DNA from: Candidatus Terasakiella magnetica
GTDB taxonomy: Bacteria > Pseudomonadota > Alphaproteobacteria > Rhodospirillales > Terasakiellaceae
Direction of reading: 5' to 3'
Assembly (NCBI RefSeq): GCF_900093605.1
Contig: NZ_FLYE01000023.1
Coordinates: 263,830-327,829, forward strand
DNA: 64,000 bases
Below the pieces are notes generated by a model. The model had not been told where the DNA came from. It searched no databases and worked only from the letters and a program-made list of their open reading frames with translations. The position numbers were made by a program, and so were the translations under genes. This document shows, in pieces, positions 20,003-28,143 of the stretch; the first letter of the stretch is position 1; the number at the start of each line of letters is the position of its first letter.

Positions 20003-20508
20003 TGGCGAAAATTCTCTGTATTGAAGACGAAAAAGATTTACGTCATGATATTTGTGAAGAGTTACGTGATAACGGCTATGAGGTCATTGATGCTTGTGAT
20101 GGCGCACAAGGGCTCGACCTGATCCGCACAGAACTGCCGGACCTTGTTTTATGCGATATCCGCATGCCTATTATGGACGGGTTTGAGTTGTTAGATAAGG
20201 TGCGCAATAGTTACGGCCAATGGGCAAATGTGCCTTTTCTATTTTTAACCGCTTACGGCGAACGCGATGAGATGTTGAAAGGCCTTGAAAAAGGGGCTGA
20301 TGACTATCTGACCAAGCCTGTTGATTATGATATGTTGATCGTGCGTGTCTCAACCATGTTGCGTCAGGTTAACCGGGTGACGCAACAAGCGAAAACGATC
20401 AACGCGATATGCAAAAAGAGCTTAACCGCGCCCATGCTATGCAACGCGACCTTCTGCCTTCTGATGAAAAAGTCAGAATGCTGGAACGCGCCTTCCAAAT
20501 CCGCCTGA
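20002..20508 (+). CDS. Response regulator receiver, probably the N-terminal half of a receiver-PP2C protein
   Basis: The first 135 residues are a complete receiver: ILCIEDEKDLRHDICEEL, PDLVLCDIRMPIMDGFELL with the phosphoacceptor Asp, FLFLTAYGERDEM and ADDYLTKPVDYDML. The last 30 or so residues (after QQAKTINA) do not look like a natural linker and are cysteine-rich, as expected when a reading frame has been left. In the -1 frame from about 20413 the sequence continues into a PP2C phosphatase. Receiver-coiled coil-PP2C fusions (RssB/HsbR type) are a common architecture, so this is probably one gene read as two frames. Confidence 0.85.
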   Translation: MAKILCIEDEKDLRHDICEELRDNGYEVIDACDGAQGLDLIRTELPDLVLCDIRMPIMDGFELLDKVRNSYGQWANVPFLFLTAYGERDEMLKGLEKGADDYLTKPVDYDMLIVRVSTMLRQVNRVTQQAKTINAICKKSLTAPMLCNATFCLLMKKSECWNAPSKSA

Positions 20509-21149
20509 CCAGCCATTATGAACCTTCAACAGAGCTGGGTGGCGATATCTGGGGGGTGCATCTGATATCGCATTCCAAAGTGATGTTCTATCTGGTGGAT
20601 TTTTCCGGTCATGGTATTGCAGCGGCGATGAATACATTCAGGCTGCATAGTAAAATTGACAGTGAACCCATTGGTGAGGCAACACCGCGGGAGTATCTGG
20701 AACATTTAAACCAGTGGCTCTGTACCCAATTGCAAACCGGGCAATATGCGACTGTGGCCCTTGGTGTGATGGACTTTGAAAAAAGCCGCTTTGATTATTC
20801 TGCGGCGGGTTCAACCGCGCCTATTCGCATTGATCACAAACATAAAAAGATTGAAGTTGGTTCCGGCAAGGGCATTCCATTAGGGATGAGCCCCAAGGCG
20901 AAATATGAAGACCGCTCCATGGAATTTAATGTGGGCGATGGCTTGTTTATGTATAGCGATGCCTTGATCGAACATGGGCGCAAAGAAGGTCTGGCCCTTG
21001 GGCGCGATGGTGTTGAAAATCTTGTTTTAAAAGCACTAAGTGAACAAGACGAAATCGAAATGGGCGAGCTTATGGAGCCCTTTATCTCAAAAGCCCCACG
21101 CCCACTTTCTGATGACCTCACCGCTTTTTGTTGTGTCTGGCAGGGCTAA
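20409..21149 (+). CDS. PP2C/SpoIIE-type phosphatase (C-terminal half of receiver-phosphatase)
   Basis: A serine phosphatase domain of about 246 residues, expected to dephosphorylate the STAS protein encoded at 18809. It begins with the coiled-coil linker MQKELNRAHAMQRDLLPSDE typical of receiver-PP2C fusions, then STELGGDIWGVHLISHSKVM with the first metal Asp, YLVDFSGHGIAAAMNTF with the second, FDYSAAGSTAPIRID, and RPLSDDLTAFCCVW with the C-terminal Asp. The ATG at 20409 has no ribosome-binding site and lies inside the receiver gene in another frame, so independent initiation is unlikely. See the frame-change entry at 20412-20420. Confidence 0.88.
   Translation: MQKELNRAHAMQRDLLPSDEKVRMLERAFQIRLTSHYEPSTELGGDIWGVHLISHSKVMFYLVDFSGHGIAAAMNTFRLHSKIDSEPIGEATPREYLEHLNQWLCTQLQTGQYATVALGVMDFEKSRFDYSAAGSTAPIRIDHKHKKIEVGSGKGIPLGMSPKAKYEDRSMEFNVGDGLFMYSDALIEHGRKEGLALGRDGVENLVLKALSEQDEIEMGELMEPFISKAPRPLSDDLTAFCCVWQG
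20412..20420 (+). other. Frame change (-1) joining receiver and PP2C
   Basis: The sequence reads C-AAAAA-G (A run 20413-20417). In the receiver frame the codons are TGC AAA AAG AGC; in the phosphatase frame they are CAA AAA GAG CTT. A slip of one base back on the tandem lysine codons, or one extra A in the run, would give a continuous receiver-linker-PP2C protein of about 383 residues. C_AAA_AAG resembles the A_AAA_AAG slippery heptamer but lacks its first A. It may be programmed frameshifting, a real mutation or a base-calling error. Confidence 0.7.
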
Positions 21150-21159
21150 GCTTAATTTC

Positions 21160-21255
21160 AGGCACGGTCATATGTTACAGCATATGGCGTGTGATACCGC
21201 CTAAAACCACCTCGCGCCAAGGTCTGTGGCCGTATCCACCCATGACAATAAGGCT
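21160..21255 (-). pseudogene. Decayed universal stress protein fragment
   Basis: On the minus strand, SLIVMGGYGHRPWREVVLGG then ITRHML is followed by a TAA (21175-21177) and then HMTVP in the same frame. This is the C-terminal signature of UspA proteins (compare the intact gene at 26697-27563, which ends MGGYTHSRMRELILGG). The in-frame stop sits where the family often has Glu (GAA to TAA), and the upstream AQEIEA segment is one frame off. The rest of the gene is not recognisable. It lies in the 280-base gap between the PP2C gene and hemA. Confidence 0.75.
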
Positions 21256-21429
21256 TCAATTTCCTGTGCGTGTGTAAGTCACCATGATTTCCATCAGCTC
21301 TAAAGCTTAAAAGAGCAAAAAACCAAAAAAAGAAACTTGGACACAATGAGGTCACAATCATTGGGTAGGACTCTGTAACAGATAGATAGGGGACCCGGGC
21401 TATTCACTATTCCCGGTACGGAGAAGAAT

Positions 21430-22647
21430 ATGAATTACGAAAAGTTTTTTGCCGAACAAATCAGCGACCTTCAAGATGAGGGGAACTATCGGGTTTTTGC
21501 CGATCTGGAACGCAAAGCGGGTAACTTCCCACAGGCGAGTAATTATCGCGATAGCGGCGTGGAAGAAGTCACCGTCTGGTGCTCTAATGACTACCTCGGT
21601 ATGGGCCAGAATGAAGAAGTTATGGCAGCCATGCATGAAGCATTGGATAAATGTGGCGCAGGTGCGGGCGGGACACGTAATATTTCCGGCACAAACCACT
21701 ATCATGTTCTTTTAGAAGAAGAGCTGGCAAATTTGCATAAAACCGAAGCGGCGTTGATTTTCACATCCGGTTATGTGGCAAACTTTACAGCCCTTTCTAC
21801 ATTGGGTTCAAAAATGCCCGGTATGTTGGTTATCTCTGATGAATTAAATCATAACTCCATGATTGAAGGTATTCGTCTGGGCCGTAGTGACAAGACAGTC
21901 TTTAAACATAACGATCTGGAAGATTTAGAGCGCATTTTAAAAGAACAGCCGCTTGATCGCCCTAAAATGATCGCTTTTGAATCTGTTTATTCCATGGACG
22001 GCGATATCGCGCCTATTAAAGAAATTTGTGATTTGGCAGATAAATATAATGCCATGACTTACATTGATGAAGTTCATGCCGTGGGCCTCTATGGTGAGCA
22101 TGGCGCTGGTGTGGCTGAGCGCGAAGGGCTGATGGACCGTTTAACGGTTATTCAAGGCACCATGGCCAAAGGTTTTGGTGTTGTGGGTGGATATATCGCA
22201 GGGACCAAAGCGATGTGTGATTTTATTCGCTCATTTGGTCAGGGCTTTATCTTTTCAACTTCCATTCCACCTGCTGTGGCAGCAGGTTGTCGCGCCTCTA
22301 TCCAATATGTGGCAAAGCATAATGAGATCCGGGTGAAACATCAGGCAAATGCCAAAATGTTGCGTGAGAAACTTGATGCTGCTGGGATCCCACATATTGA
22401 AAACCCCAGCCATATCGTACCGGTCATGGTGGGGGACCCTGTTTTATGTAAGCAGGCAAGCGATATGTTGATGGAACAATTTAACCATTATGTACAGCCC
22501 ATTAACTATCCGACAGTGCCAAAAGGTACAGAGCGTTTGCGCTTTACGCCATCGCCTTTCCACACTGAAGAGATGATGGATGAACTTGTTTCTTGCCTGT
22601 CTAAAGTCTGGGAAACTTTGTCTTTGCAAAAGGCTGCTGCACAATAG
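21430..22647 (+). CDS. hemA: 5-aminolevulinate synthase
   Basis: A PLP enzyme that condenses glycine and succinyl-CoA to 5-aminolevulinate, the first step of heme synthesis in alphaproteobacteria. The 405-residue product starts [20 protein letters not shown]. It has [16 protein letters not shown], the glycine-rich [20 protein letters not shown], the PLP-binding aspartate region [17 protein letters not shown], and the Schiff-base lysine in [16 protein letters not shown]. Length and the TRNISG motif distinguish it from the related BioF and Kbl. GGAG lies 8 bases before the ATG, and a good terminator follows. Confidence 0.97.
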   Translation: MNYEKFFAEQISDLQDEGNYRVFADLERKAGNFPQASNYRDSGVEEVTVWCSNDYLGMGQNEEVMAAMHEALDKCGAGAGGTRNISGTNHYHVLLEEELANLHKTEAALIFTSGYVANFTALSTLGSKMPGMLVISDELNHNSMIEGIRLGRSDKTVFKHNDLEDLERILKEQPLDRPKMIAFESVYSMDGDIAPIKEICDLADKYNAMTYIDEVHAVGLYGEHGAGVAEREGLMDRLTVIQGTMAKGFGVVGGYIAGTKAMCDFIRSFGQGFIFSTSIPPAVAAGCRASIQYVAKHNEIRVKHQANAKMLREKLDAAGIPHIENPSHIVPVMVGDPVLCKQASDMLMEQFNHYVQPINYPTVPKGTERLRFTPSPFHTEEMMDELVSCLSKVWETLSLQKAAAQ

Positions 22648-22677
22648 GTTTTCTCTCGTTTCTCCCCTATGATTGAG

Positions 22678-22711
22678 AAGAGACAGTGTTTATGCGCTGT
22701 CTCTTTTTTTA
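22678..22711 (+). terminator. Rho-independent terminator of hemA
   Basis: A 9-bp perfect stem (22678-22686 with 22697-22705, AAGAGACAG/CTGTCTCTT) with a ten-base loop runs directly into a T tract ending at 22710. Confidence 0.9.
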
Positions 22712-22815
22712 TTTCACGAAGCTATTGCAAGGCATTGTGAAATAAGCCATATCTGAACTGCGCTATAGTAGCGAAATATGCTACAGTCCATGAGGAACAA
22801 TAAAAGTGGCTTACC

Positions 22816-23388
22816 ATGTATGCTGATAACACATTAACACCAAAAGAAGCCGTCAGGCTTTGTGCGTTGGGTACCCTTGCCCAAGGCGGTGTTGCCCTGC
22901 GTTATAGTGTGCTCGCCCATGATGCCCGTCATTTTATGAGCCGCGTGACCGGCCCCTCGCTTGAGTTGATGGGCACATCGCTTGAGCTTTTAAAGTTTGA
23001 AGGCTTAATTGCGCCATCAGAAGGCCAGGGCATGGAAGATGATGCCTTGATGGAGTTGACAGATAAAGGCCAGCAAGAACTTCAAAACTTGCTGCTCGCG
23101 CGCGTTCGTGCAGAAAGCAGTGATCTAAACAAGCTGATCATCACATTGAAATTCCGTTTCTTGCATCTTTTGCCCATGGAAGAACAATGTAATCAGGTTG
23201 ATAGCCTGTGTGATGCCGCCCAAGCAGAATTGGCCCGTCTTGGTGACTTGCGTGATAATCACTGTGAAGAGACAGGCCATCTGACAGACTGGCTGGATCA
23301 TGATCTTGATTTGATCGAGAAACGCCTTCAATGGCTGGAAAATATGCGCAATGCGCTTTATGAAAAGGCGTTTCCTGAGGGGGCTTAA
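22816..23388 (+). CDS. PadR-like winged-helix protein
   Basis: A 190-residue protein, probably a transcription regulator. The N-terminal 90 residues resemble a PadR-type winged helix (KEAVRLCALGTLAQGG, SLELMGTSLELLKFEGLI then MELTDKGQQELQNLLLAR), and the C-terminal 100 residues are helical (LDHDLDLIEKRLQWLENM), as in the PadR dimerisation domain. Target genes and ligand are not evident. It follows hemA after a terminator, so it has its own promoter, and its 3' end overlaps the convergent response regulator by four bases. Confidence 0.65.
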   Translation: MYADNTLTPKEAVRLCALGTLAQGGVALRYSVLAHDARHFMSRVTGPSLELMGTSLELLKFEGLIAPSEGQGMEDDALMELTDKGQQELQNLLLARVRAESSDLNKLIITLKFRFLHLLPMEEQCNQVDSLCDAAQAELARLGDLRDNHCEETGHLTDWLDHDLDLIEKRLQWLENMRNALYEKAFPEGA

Positions 23389-23756
23389 GCGCTTTTTAAA
23401 TGAACTTCCAAACCGTTTTTAAAGATATCTGAAGATAGCTCTTTTTGTAGATACCCAGCAGCACCATAGTGAATGCAGCTTTCAGCAACCACTGTGTTAT
23501 TGTTAGCTGTGAGCATAACAATCTTTGCAGTAGGGTCTGTCTTTATAAGGCTCTTTAAGGTATCAATCCCGTTTCTGTTAGGCATTTCAATATCAAGCAA
23601 AGTAAGATCAGGCTTGAGTTCATGAAACATTTCTTCAGCTTCGATACCATCATTGGCTTGACCAACGACAGTTGCACCCATTGTTTCAACAATAACTGCC
23701 ATCATAGTGCGTATTGTCTGGGTGTCATCTACAATTAAGACCTTTGGATTGTTCAT
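23385..23756 (-). CDS. Single-domain response regulator (copy 1 of tandem pair)
   Basis: A 123-residue receiver: KVLIVDDTQTIRTMMAVIVE, PDLTLLDIEMPNRNGIDTL with the phosphoacceptor Asp, and IVMLTANNNTVV. At the conserved Lys-Pro position it reads YLQKELSS, so the Lys is kept but the Pro is lost. It is clearly a paralogue of the gene at 23857-24228, with the same length and shared IRT, GQA, EAEEM and PDLTLLDIEMP blocks. No kinase is adjacent and no output domain is attached. Confidence 0.9.
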   Translation of the reverse strand: MNNPKVLIVDDTQTIRTMMAVIVETMGATVVGQANDGIEAEEMFHELKPDLTLLDIEMPNRNGIDTLKSLIKTDPTAKIVMLTANNNTVVAESCIHYGAAGYLQKELSSDIFKNGLEVHLKSA

Positions 23757-23856
23757 TTAGCGCCTATTATAAAAAGTTGTGAACTTGATTTTATCTATAA
23801 TTAAGAATTAATCGCATTTGTGAAAAATTCAAATTAAAAATTATATGAAAATCAAA

Positions 23857-24228
23857 TTAGCAAGCTTCAAGGGTTTTATTTAAGCGTTGTTTAAACAGGT
23901 GCGGGGATAGACCTTTTTGAAGAAAATCACGCGCACCGTTGCTCATACAACTTTCAGCCACAGCTGTATCATCATGGCCTGTCAGCATGACAATATTGGC
24001 TGTTGGGTCCATCTTCTTTAGGCTGCGCAGGGTTTCAAAGCCATTTTTTTCCGGCATCTCAATATCTAAGAGGGTGAGGTCAGGACGGTGTTTAAGGTAC
24101 ATTTCTTCTGCTTCAACACCGTTTTGAGCTTGGCCAACCACATCACAGCCCAGTGCATCCATTAAGGTGGACATAAGCGTGCGGATGGTGGGGGCATCAT
24201 CCACAATGAGTACTTTTGCTTTCGACAT
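23857..24228 (-). CDS. Single-domain response regulator (copy 2 of tandem pair)
   Basis: A 123-residue receiver: KVLIVDDAPTIRTLMSTLMD, PDLTLLDIEMPEKNGFETL with the phosphoacceptor Asp, and IVMLTGHDDTAVAES. As in the neighbouring paralogue the Lys-Pro motif is changed (FLQKGLSP). About 100 bases separate the two genes, which have the same direction, so they look like a tandem duplication that has diverged. No partner kinase is recognisable next to them. Confidence 0.9.
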   Translation of the reverse strand: MSKAKVLIVDDAPTIRTLMSTLMDALGCDVVGQAQNGVEAEEMYLKHRPDLTLLDIEMPEKNGFETLRSLKKMDPTANIVMLTGHDDTAVAESCMSNGARDFLQKGLSPHLFKQRLNKTLEAC

Positions 24229-24321
24229 ATCAATTCTCTTTTTCTCATAATTATTTTAGGGATATATATGCCTAATTTACTCAAAAAGATAGTATTGATA
24301 CTGCTTAAGTATTAGTCCGTA

Positions 24322-25065
24322 TTAAAACAGGTGCTGTCCACCCGTGAGCCACATTTCAGTTCCGGTGACATAAGATGAGTCGTCGGAGCAGAGATAATAG
24401 ATGGAAGAGGCCACTTCATCGGTGGAGCCCATGCGATTAAGTGGGATGCGCGGGATGAGGGTTTCATATTCTGGCTGGATCATGTCGGTTTGAATTTCAC
24501 CCGGTGCTACGGCATTTACGCGCACACCAATGGCGGCAAATTCATTTGCCATCTCGCGGGTAAGGGCAGAAAGGGCGGCTTTTGAAATGGAATAGGCCGA
24601 GCCTGCAAAGGGATGGATATAATGTCCAGCAATGGAGGTCACATTGACAATCGCCCCACCACCACGGTGAAGGGCAGGCGCAAAGCCGCGCGATAGTTTG
24701 AGTGGAGCATAAAAATTAAGGTCAAACACCTGGCGCCATGCATCCAAATCCCCATTCAGGCAGCCAAGACGTTCCTTATAAGGTGTTTTGGGCGACATGC
24801 CTGCGTTATTGACCAATGCATGCAGTGGGTCATCCCCTAAAAGCGCGTTGGCCTCTTTGACGAAATTTGCAAGACTGTCGTCATCACTAAGATCAGTTGG
24901 ATAATGAAAGGCGTAATTGGGGTCACGCATACATTCTTCAGGGACATCTTTGCGCGCACATGTAATCACCCGCCAGCCTTTTTTAAGAAAATGCTGTGCA
25001 GTTTCATGGCCAATTCCTTGACTGGCCCCTGTAATCACTGCTGTTTTTTGTTCTGTGTTTGACAT
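24322..25065 (-). CDS. SDR-family oxidoreductase
   Basis: A 247-residue classical short-chain dehydrogenase. It has the cofactor motif AVITGASQGIGHETAQ, HALVNNAGMSP, the catalytic triad in NVTSIAGHYIHPFAGSAYSI followed by SKAAL, and the C-terminal LCSDDSSYVTGTEMWLTGGQ. The residue after the second beta strand is in ITCARKD, where the Arg suggests NADP(H). The substrate is unknown. It is divergently transcribed from the kinase-fusion gene at 25110, with only 44 bases between starts, so the two promoters must overlap. Confidence 0.92.
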   Translation of the reverse strand: MSNTEQKTAVITGASQGIGHETAQHFLKKGWRVITCARKDVPEECMRDPNYAFHYPTDLSDDDSLANFVKEANALLGDDPLHALVNNAGMSPKTPYKERLGCLNGDLDAWRQVFDLNFYAPLKLSRGFAPALHRGGGAIVNVTSIAGHYIHPFAGSAYSISKAALSALTREMANEFAAIGVRVNAVAPGEIQTDMIQPEYETLIPRIPLNRMGSTDEVASSIYYLCSDDSSYVTGTEMWLTGGQHLF

Positions 25066-25109
25066 AGTATGAAGAGAGTAACCCTACTTTCTTGCAAGGA
25101 CAATCATAA

Positions 25110-26642
25110 ATGCAGCAAAGCGAAGTTATTGAATTTCTTTCAAAACCTGAAACATATGGTTTGCCTGAGGGCGAGCGTGTTGAGCGTTTTGATACTCATA
25201 TCTCCATCGTTTTTTTAGCAGGGCCCTATGCCTATAAGCTCAAGCGCGCCATTGCTTTGCCCTTTGTTGATTTTTCAACCCTTGAAGACCGTGAGAAATA
25301 TTGCCGCCTAGAGCTGGAAATCAATAAAAAACGTGCTGAAAATTTATATGTAGATGTCATCCCGGTGTGTTTTGATCAGGTCCTAAGCCTTGATACCAAT
25401 GGCTCTGCGGTGGATTGGCTGGTGAAAATGAAGCGCTTTGATCAAGACCAGCTGTTTGATTTTTTATGTGAAAAGGGCTCATTGTCAGCAGCAGATATGG
25501 AAGCCCTGACAGATCATATTGTCTCTTGTTATGAACAAGCTGAGGTTAATCAAGAATATGGTGGGGCGAGTGGGATAAAGCGGGCATTTGAAGGCCATTA
25601 TCAGGCTTTTGAAAGCTGCCCAGAGGGTGTTTTACCCCTTGATGAAATTACCGCCCTTAAGGAAAAGGTTGCTGCAGAGATCAAGCAGCATGAAGCTCAG
25701 TTAGAGGATCGTTGTAAAACAGGCTATGTGCGCAAATGTCATGGGGACTTACACTTGCGCAACATTTGTTATTTCCAAGACCAGATCACACTTTTTGATG
25801 CCATTGAATTTGAGCCCGATTATGAAATCATCGATGTACTCTATGATCTGGCCTTCTTATTGATGGACTTATGTCATCGCGGCAGGCTTGATCTCGCCAA
25901 TGTGGTGATGAACCGCTATATGGGGCTAACAGGAGATGTCTCAGGCCTCAATCTGTTGGGGCTGTTTTTATCATCGCGCGCAATTATCAGAACCCATGTG
26001 AATGCTGTGGCCTCGCAAAACCAAGCAAGCCCTGAGGCTCGCAACTATTGGGAAGAAGATGCACGTCACTATTTGGATGAGGCACAAGGCTATTTAGAAA
26101 AAGGTCAAAAGCCAGCCCTTATTGCCATTGGTGGTTTATCAGGCACAGGAAAATCACGCCTCGCAATGGGGCTCGCACCCGAATTGGGGCAAAAGCCCGG
26201 AGCCTATATTGCACGCACAGATATGATCAGAAAACGGATCATGCGGGTAAAGCCCCATGAGAAATTATCAGAATATGGCTATCGGGAAAGTGTCACCAAA
26301 CATACCTATAACACGCTTTATGTTGAGGCTCAGTTCGCCCTTCATAGCGGTTATTGCGTTATTGTCGATGGGGTTTTTGCCAAAGAAGAAGAACGCACAA
26401 AACTCGCTGAAATTGCTCAGGCGATGGAGGTGCCATTTGCGGGTTTCTGGCTGGAGGCTCCGCAAGAAGTGTTGGAAAAACGTGTGGCGGCGCGCGAAAA
26501 TGATGCCTCTGATGCGGATGTTGAAATCGTTAAGATGCAAGCAGGGTATGAGCTTGGCGAAATGACATGGCAGAAACTTGATGCAACGCTCACGGGGGAT
26601 GAACTTATTGAAAAAGCACAGAAGTATTTGACCAAAATCTAG
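25110..26642 (+). CDS. Aminoglycoside-phosphotransferase-like/P-loop kinase fusion protein
   Basis: A 510-residue fusion of two kinase-type folds. The N-terminal 320 residues are APH-like, with VRKCHGDLHLRNICYF as the catalytic loop and LFDAIEFEPDYEIIDVLYD as the metal-binding segment. The C-terminal 180 residues are a P-loop kinase with Walker A IAIGGLSGTGKSRLA and VIVDGVFAKEEERTKL, similar to zeta-toxin or chloramphenicol-phosphotransferase-type ATPases. The family is widespread in proteobacteria and its substrate is not established. A universal stress gene follows 54 bases downstream. Antibiotic resistance should not be inferred from the APH fold. Confidence 0.85.
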   Translation: MQQSEVIEFLSKPETYGLPEGERVERFDTHISIVFLAGPYAYKLKRAIALPFVDFSTLEDREKYCRLELEINKKRAENLYVDVIPVCFDQVLSLDTNGSAVDWLVKMKRFDQDQLFDFLCEKGSLSAADMEALTDHIVSCYEQAEVNQEYGGASGIKRAFEGHYQAFESCPEGVLPLDEITALKEKVAAEIKQHEAQLEDRCKTGYVRKCHGDLHLRNICYFQDQITLFDAIEFEPDYEIIDVLYDLAFLLMDLCHRGRLDLANVVMNRYMGLTGDVSGLNLLGLFLSSRAIIRTHVNAVASQNQASPEARNYWEEDARHYLDEAQGYLEKGQKPALIAIGGLSGTGKSRLAMGLAPELGQKPGAYIARTDMIRKRIMRVKPHEKLSEYGYRESVTKHTYNTLYVEAQFALHSGYCVIVDGVFAKEEERTKLAEIAQAMEVPFAGFWLEAPQEVLEKRVAARENDASDADVEIVKMQAGYELGEMTWQKLDATLTGDELIEKAQKYLTKI

Positions 26643-26696
26643 TCAGTCGTGCCAAAAAAGCGTATGATATTAGACTGATAAACAAAGGAGGCTGTC

Positions 26697-27563
26697 ATGT
26701 GCATGAAATCTATCCTTGCGCCCATCGATGGTGCAAAATCGTCTCATGCGGTGTTAAATGCCGCCTTTCTCATTGCGCAGGAGTTTTCCAGTCATATCAA
26801 TGTGCTCAATGTTAAACCTGATCCCAGATCAGCCATTCCGTTATTAGGCGAAGGTATGTCTGGGGCCATGATTGAAGATATGATCAATATGGTTGAGGTT
26901 GAAGGCACAGAACAACGCGCCAAAGCCCATAGCTTTTATAAAAGCGCGCTGGAAAAATACGCAGCCATTGAGGCCTCGCAACCCGTTGGTGACGATAAAG
27001 TCACGGTGCAATGGTTGGAAGATCAGGGCCGTGATGATGAAATTATCGCGCGCTACGGTCGTTTGGCTGATATCATTCTTGTGCCAAAGCCTGTGGAAGA
27101 AAATGAGGTTTATTCCACCCTTGCCCTTAATGCGGCCCTGTTTGAAACCGGGCGTCCCATGATGCTTTTACCTGAAATGCCCCTAGAGCATTTTCCCAAA
27201 ACCGTTTCAATCTGCTGGAATGGCTCCATGGAAGGTGCGCGTGCTGTGTCAGCTGCAAAACCATTTTTAAAACATGCAGATGCCGTGCATATCATTACAG
27301 CAGATACTTCTGCGACAGATAAGCCTGTGGGTGGGGAGTTGCTTGATTATCTGCAATGGTACGATATTAAAGCAGAAGCGATCTTTTTCACCCCTGCTGG
27401 AAAATCCGTTGGTCAGGCGTTGCTGTCAGAAAGTCAAAAACTCGGGGCAGAATTGATGGTTATGGGCGGTTATACCCACAGCCGTATGCGTGAACTCATT
27501 TTAGGGGGTGCGACACGTGATGTGATTGAAAATGCGCAAATCCCCGTGATCATGGGCCATTAA
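26697..27563 (+). CDS. Universal stress protein, tandem UspA domains
   Basis: A 288-residue protein with an N-terminal UspA-like domain (KSILAPIDGAKSSHAVLNAA) and a C-terminal one (TVSICWNGSMEGARAVSAAK). The C-terminal copy ends with the nucleotide-binding signature LMVMGGYTHSRMRELILGG, then PVIMGH. AAAGGAGG precedes the start. Such proteins bind ATP or AMP and support stress survival; the exact role is unknown. The same signature is found in the pseudogene at 21160-21255. It converges with the SRAP gene, and the 3' ends overlap by four bases. Confidence 0.93.
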   Translation: MCMKSILAPIDGAKSSHAVLNAAFLIAQEFSSHINVLNVKPDPRSAIPLLGEGMSGAMIEDMINMVEVEGTEQRAKAHSFYKSALEKYAAIEASQPVGDDKVTVQWLEDQGRDDEIIARYGRLADIILVPKPVEENEVYSTLALNAALFETGRPMMLLPEMPLEHFPKTVSICWNGSMEGARAVSAAKPFLKHADAVHIITADTSATDKPVGGELLDYLQWYDIKAEAIFFTPAGKSVGQALLSESQKLGAELMVMGGYTHSRMRELILGGATRDVIENAQIPVIMGH

Positions 27564-28141
27564 AAGAGTTTGAGCTGTGTCTGTGCGGGCTTTTCTTCGC
27601 TCACCTCAAAAGCGATGTTTTGCGGTGGGGCGAGCAGCTTGCTGAGGTCTTGTGTTGGTATAGCTGTATCAAGCCATTGGTCATAAGCATTGGGTGCAAT
27701 AAGAACGGGCATGCGATTGTGAATATGGGCAATTTCTGGGTGGGGTGCGCAAGTGAGAATGCAAAAATGCTCATTTGCTATAATGCCAGCCATAGCAAAT
27801 TGATCCACAGACTTAATCGTGATCCTGTTTTTAAATTTATCAGCTTCTTCTTTGCGATATTCAAACCAAGCACTTGCCGGGATAAGGCATCGGTTTTGAT
27901 GAGCCTCTCTAAAGCTGTGTTTTTCAAACAAGGTTTCACTGCGGGCGTTGATGAGAGGCTTTGGTGACCAATCTGTTTTAAAGCCCCATTTCAAAAGGCT
28001 TAGCGTCTCTTTTGTAATTACCGCTGTTTCATCGGTTGGGCGCACGGTTTGTTTGTCTGGCCTTCTTTCAGGCACAACAGAAATGGCAAAAGTTTTTATA
28101 ATTTGCTGAAAGGTGAGTTGGTTTTCAAAGGTGGAACACAT
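27560..28141 (-). CDS. SRAP-domain abasic-site protein (YedK/HMCES-like)
   Basis: A protein of about 193 residues that shields abasic sites in single-stranded DNA by forming a thiazolidine crosslink through Cys2. Starting at 28141 puts Cys at position 2 (MCSTFENQLTF), which the chemistry requires; a start 16 codons upstream would bury it. Other active-site residues are in LINARSETLFEKHSFREA (Asn), LIPASAWFEYRKE (Glu) and HIHNRMPVLI (His). Its ATG lies two bases after the stop of the substrate-binding protein gene, so it is the second gene of an operon with an apparently unrelated partner. Confidence 0.93.
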   Translation of the reverse strand: MCSTFENQLTFQQIIKTFAISVVPERRPDKQTVRPTDETAVITKETLSLLKWGFKTDWSPKPLINARSETLFEKHSFREAHQNRCLIPASAWFEYRKEEADKFKNRITIKSVDQFAMAGIIANEHFCILTCAPHPEIAHIHNRMPVLIAPNAYDQWLDTAIPTQDLSKLLAPPQNIAFEVSEEKPAQTQLKLF

Positions 28142-28143
28142 GG

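Noticed and set aside
21158..21361. 67-codon minus-strand frame before hemA
   Set aside because: It overlaps the UspA remnant in a different frame and has no family features; the pseudogene explanation fits the sequence better.
21430..22647. Possible BioF or Kbl instead of 5-aminolevulinate synthase
   Set aside because: The N-terminus, the TRNISG-NHYH motif and the 405-residue length fit HemA.
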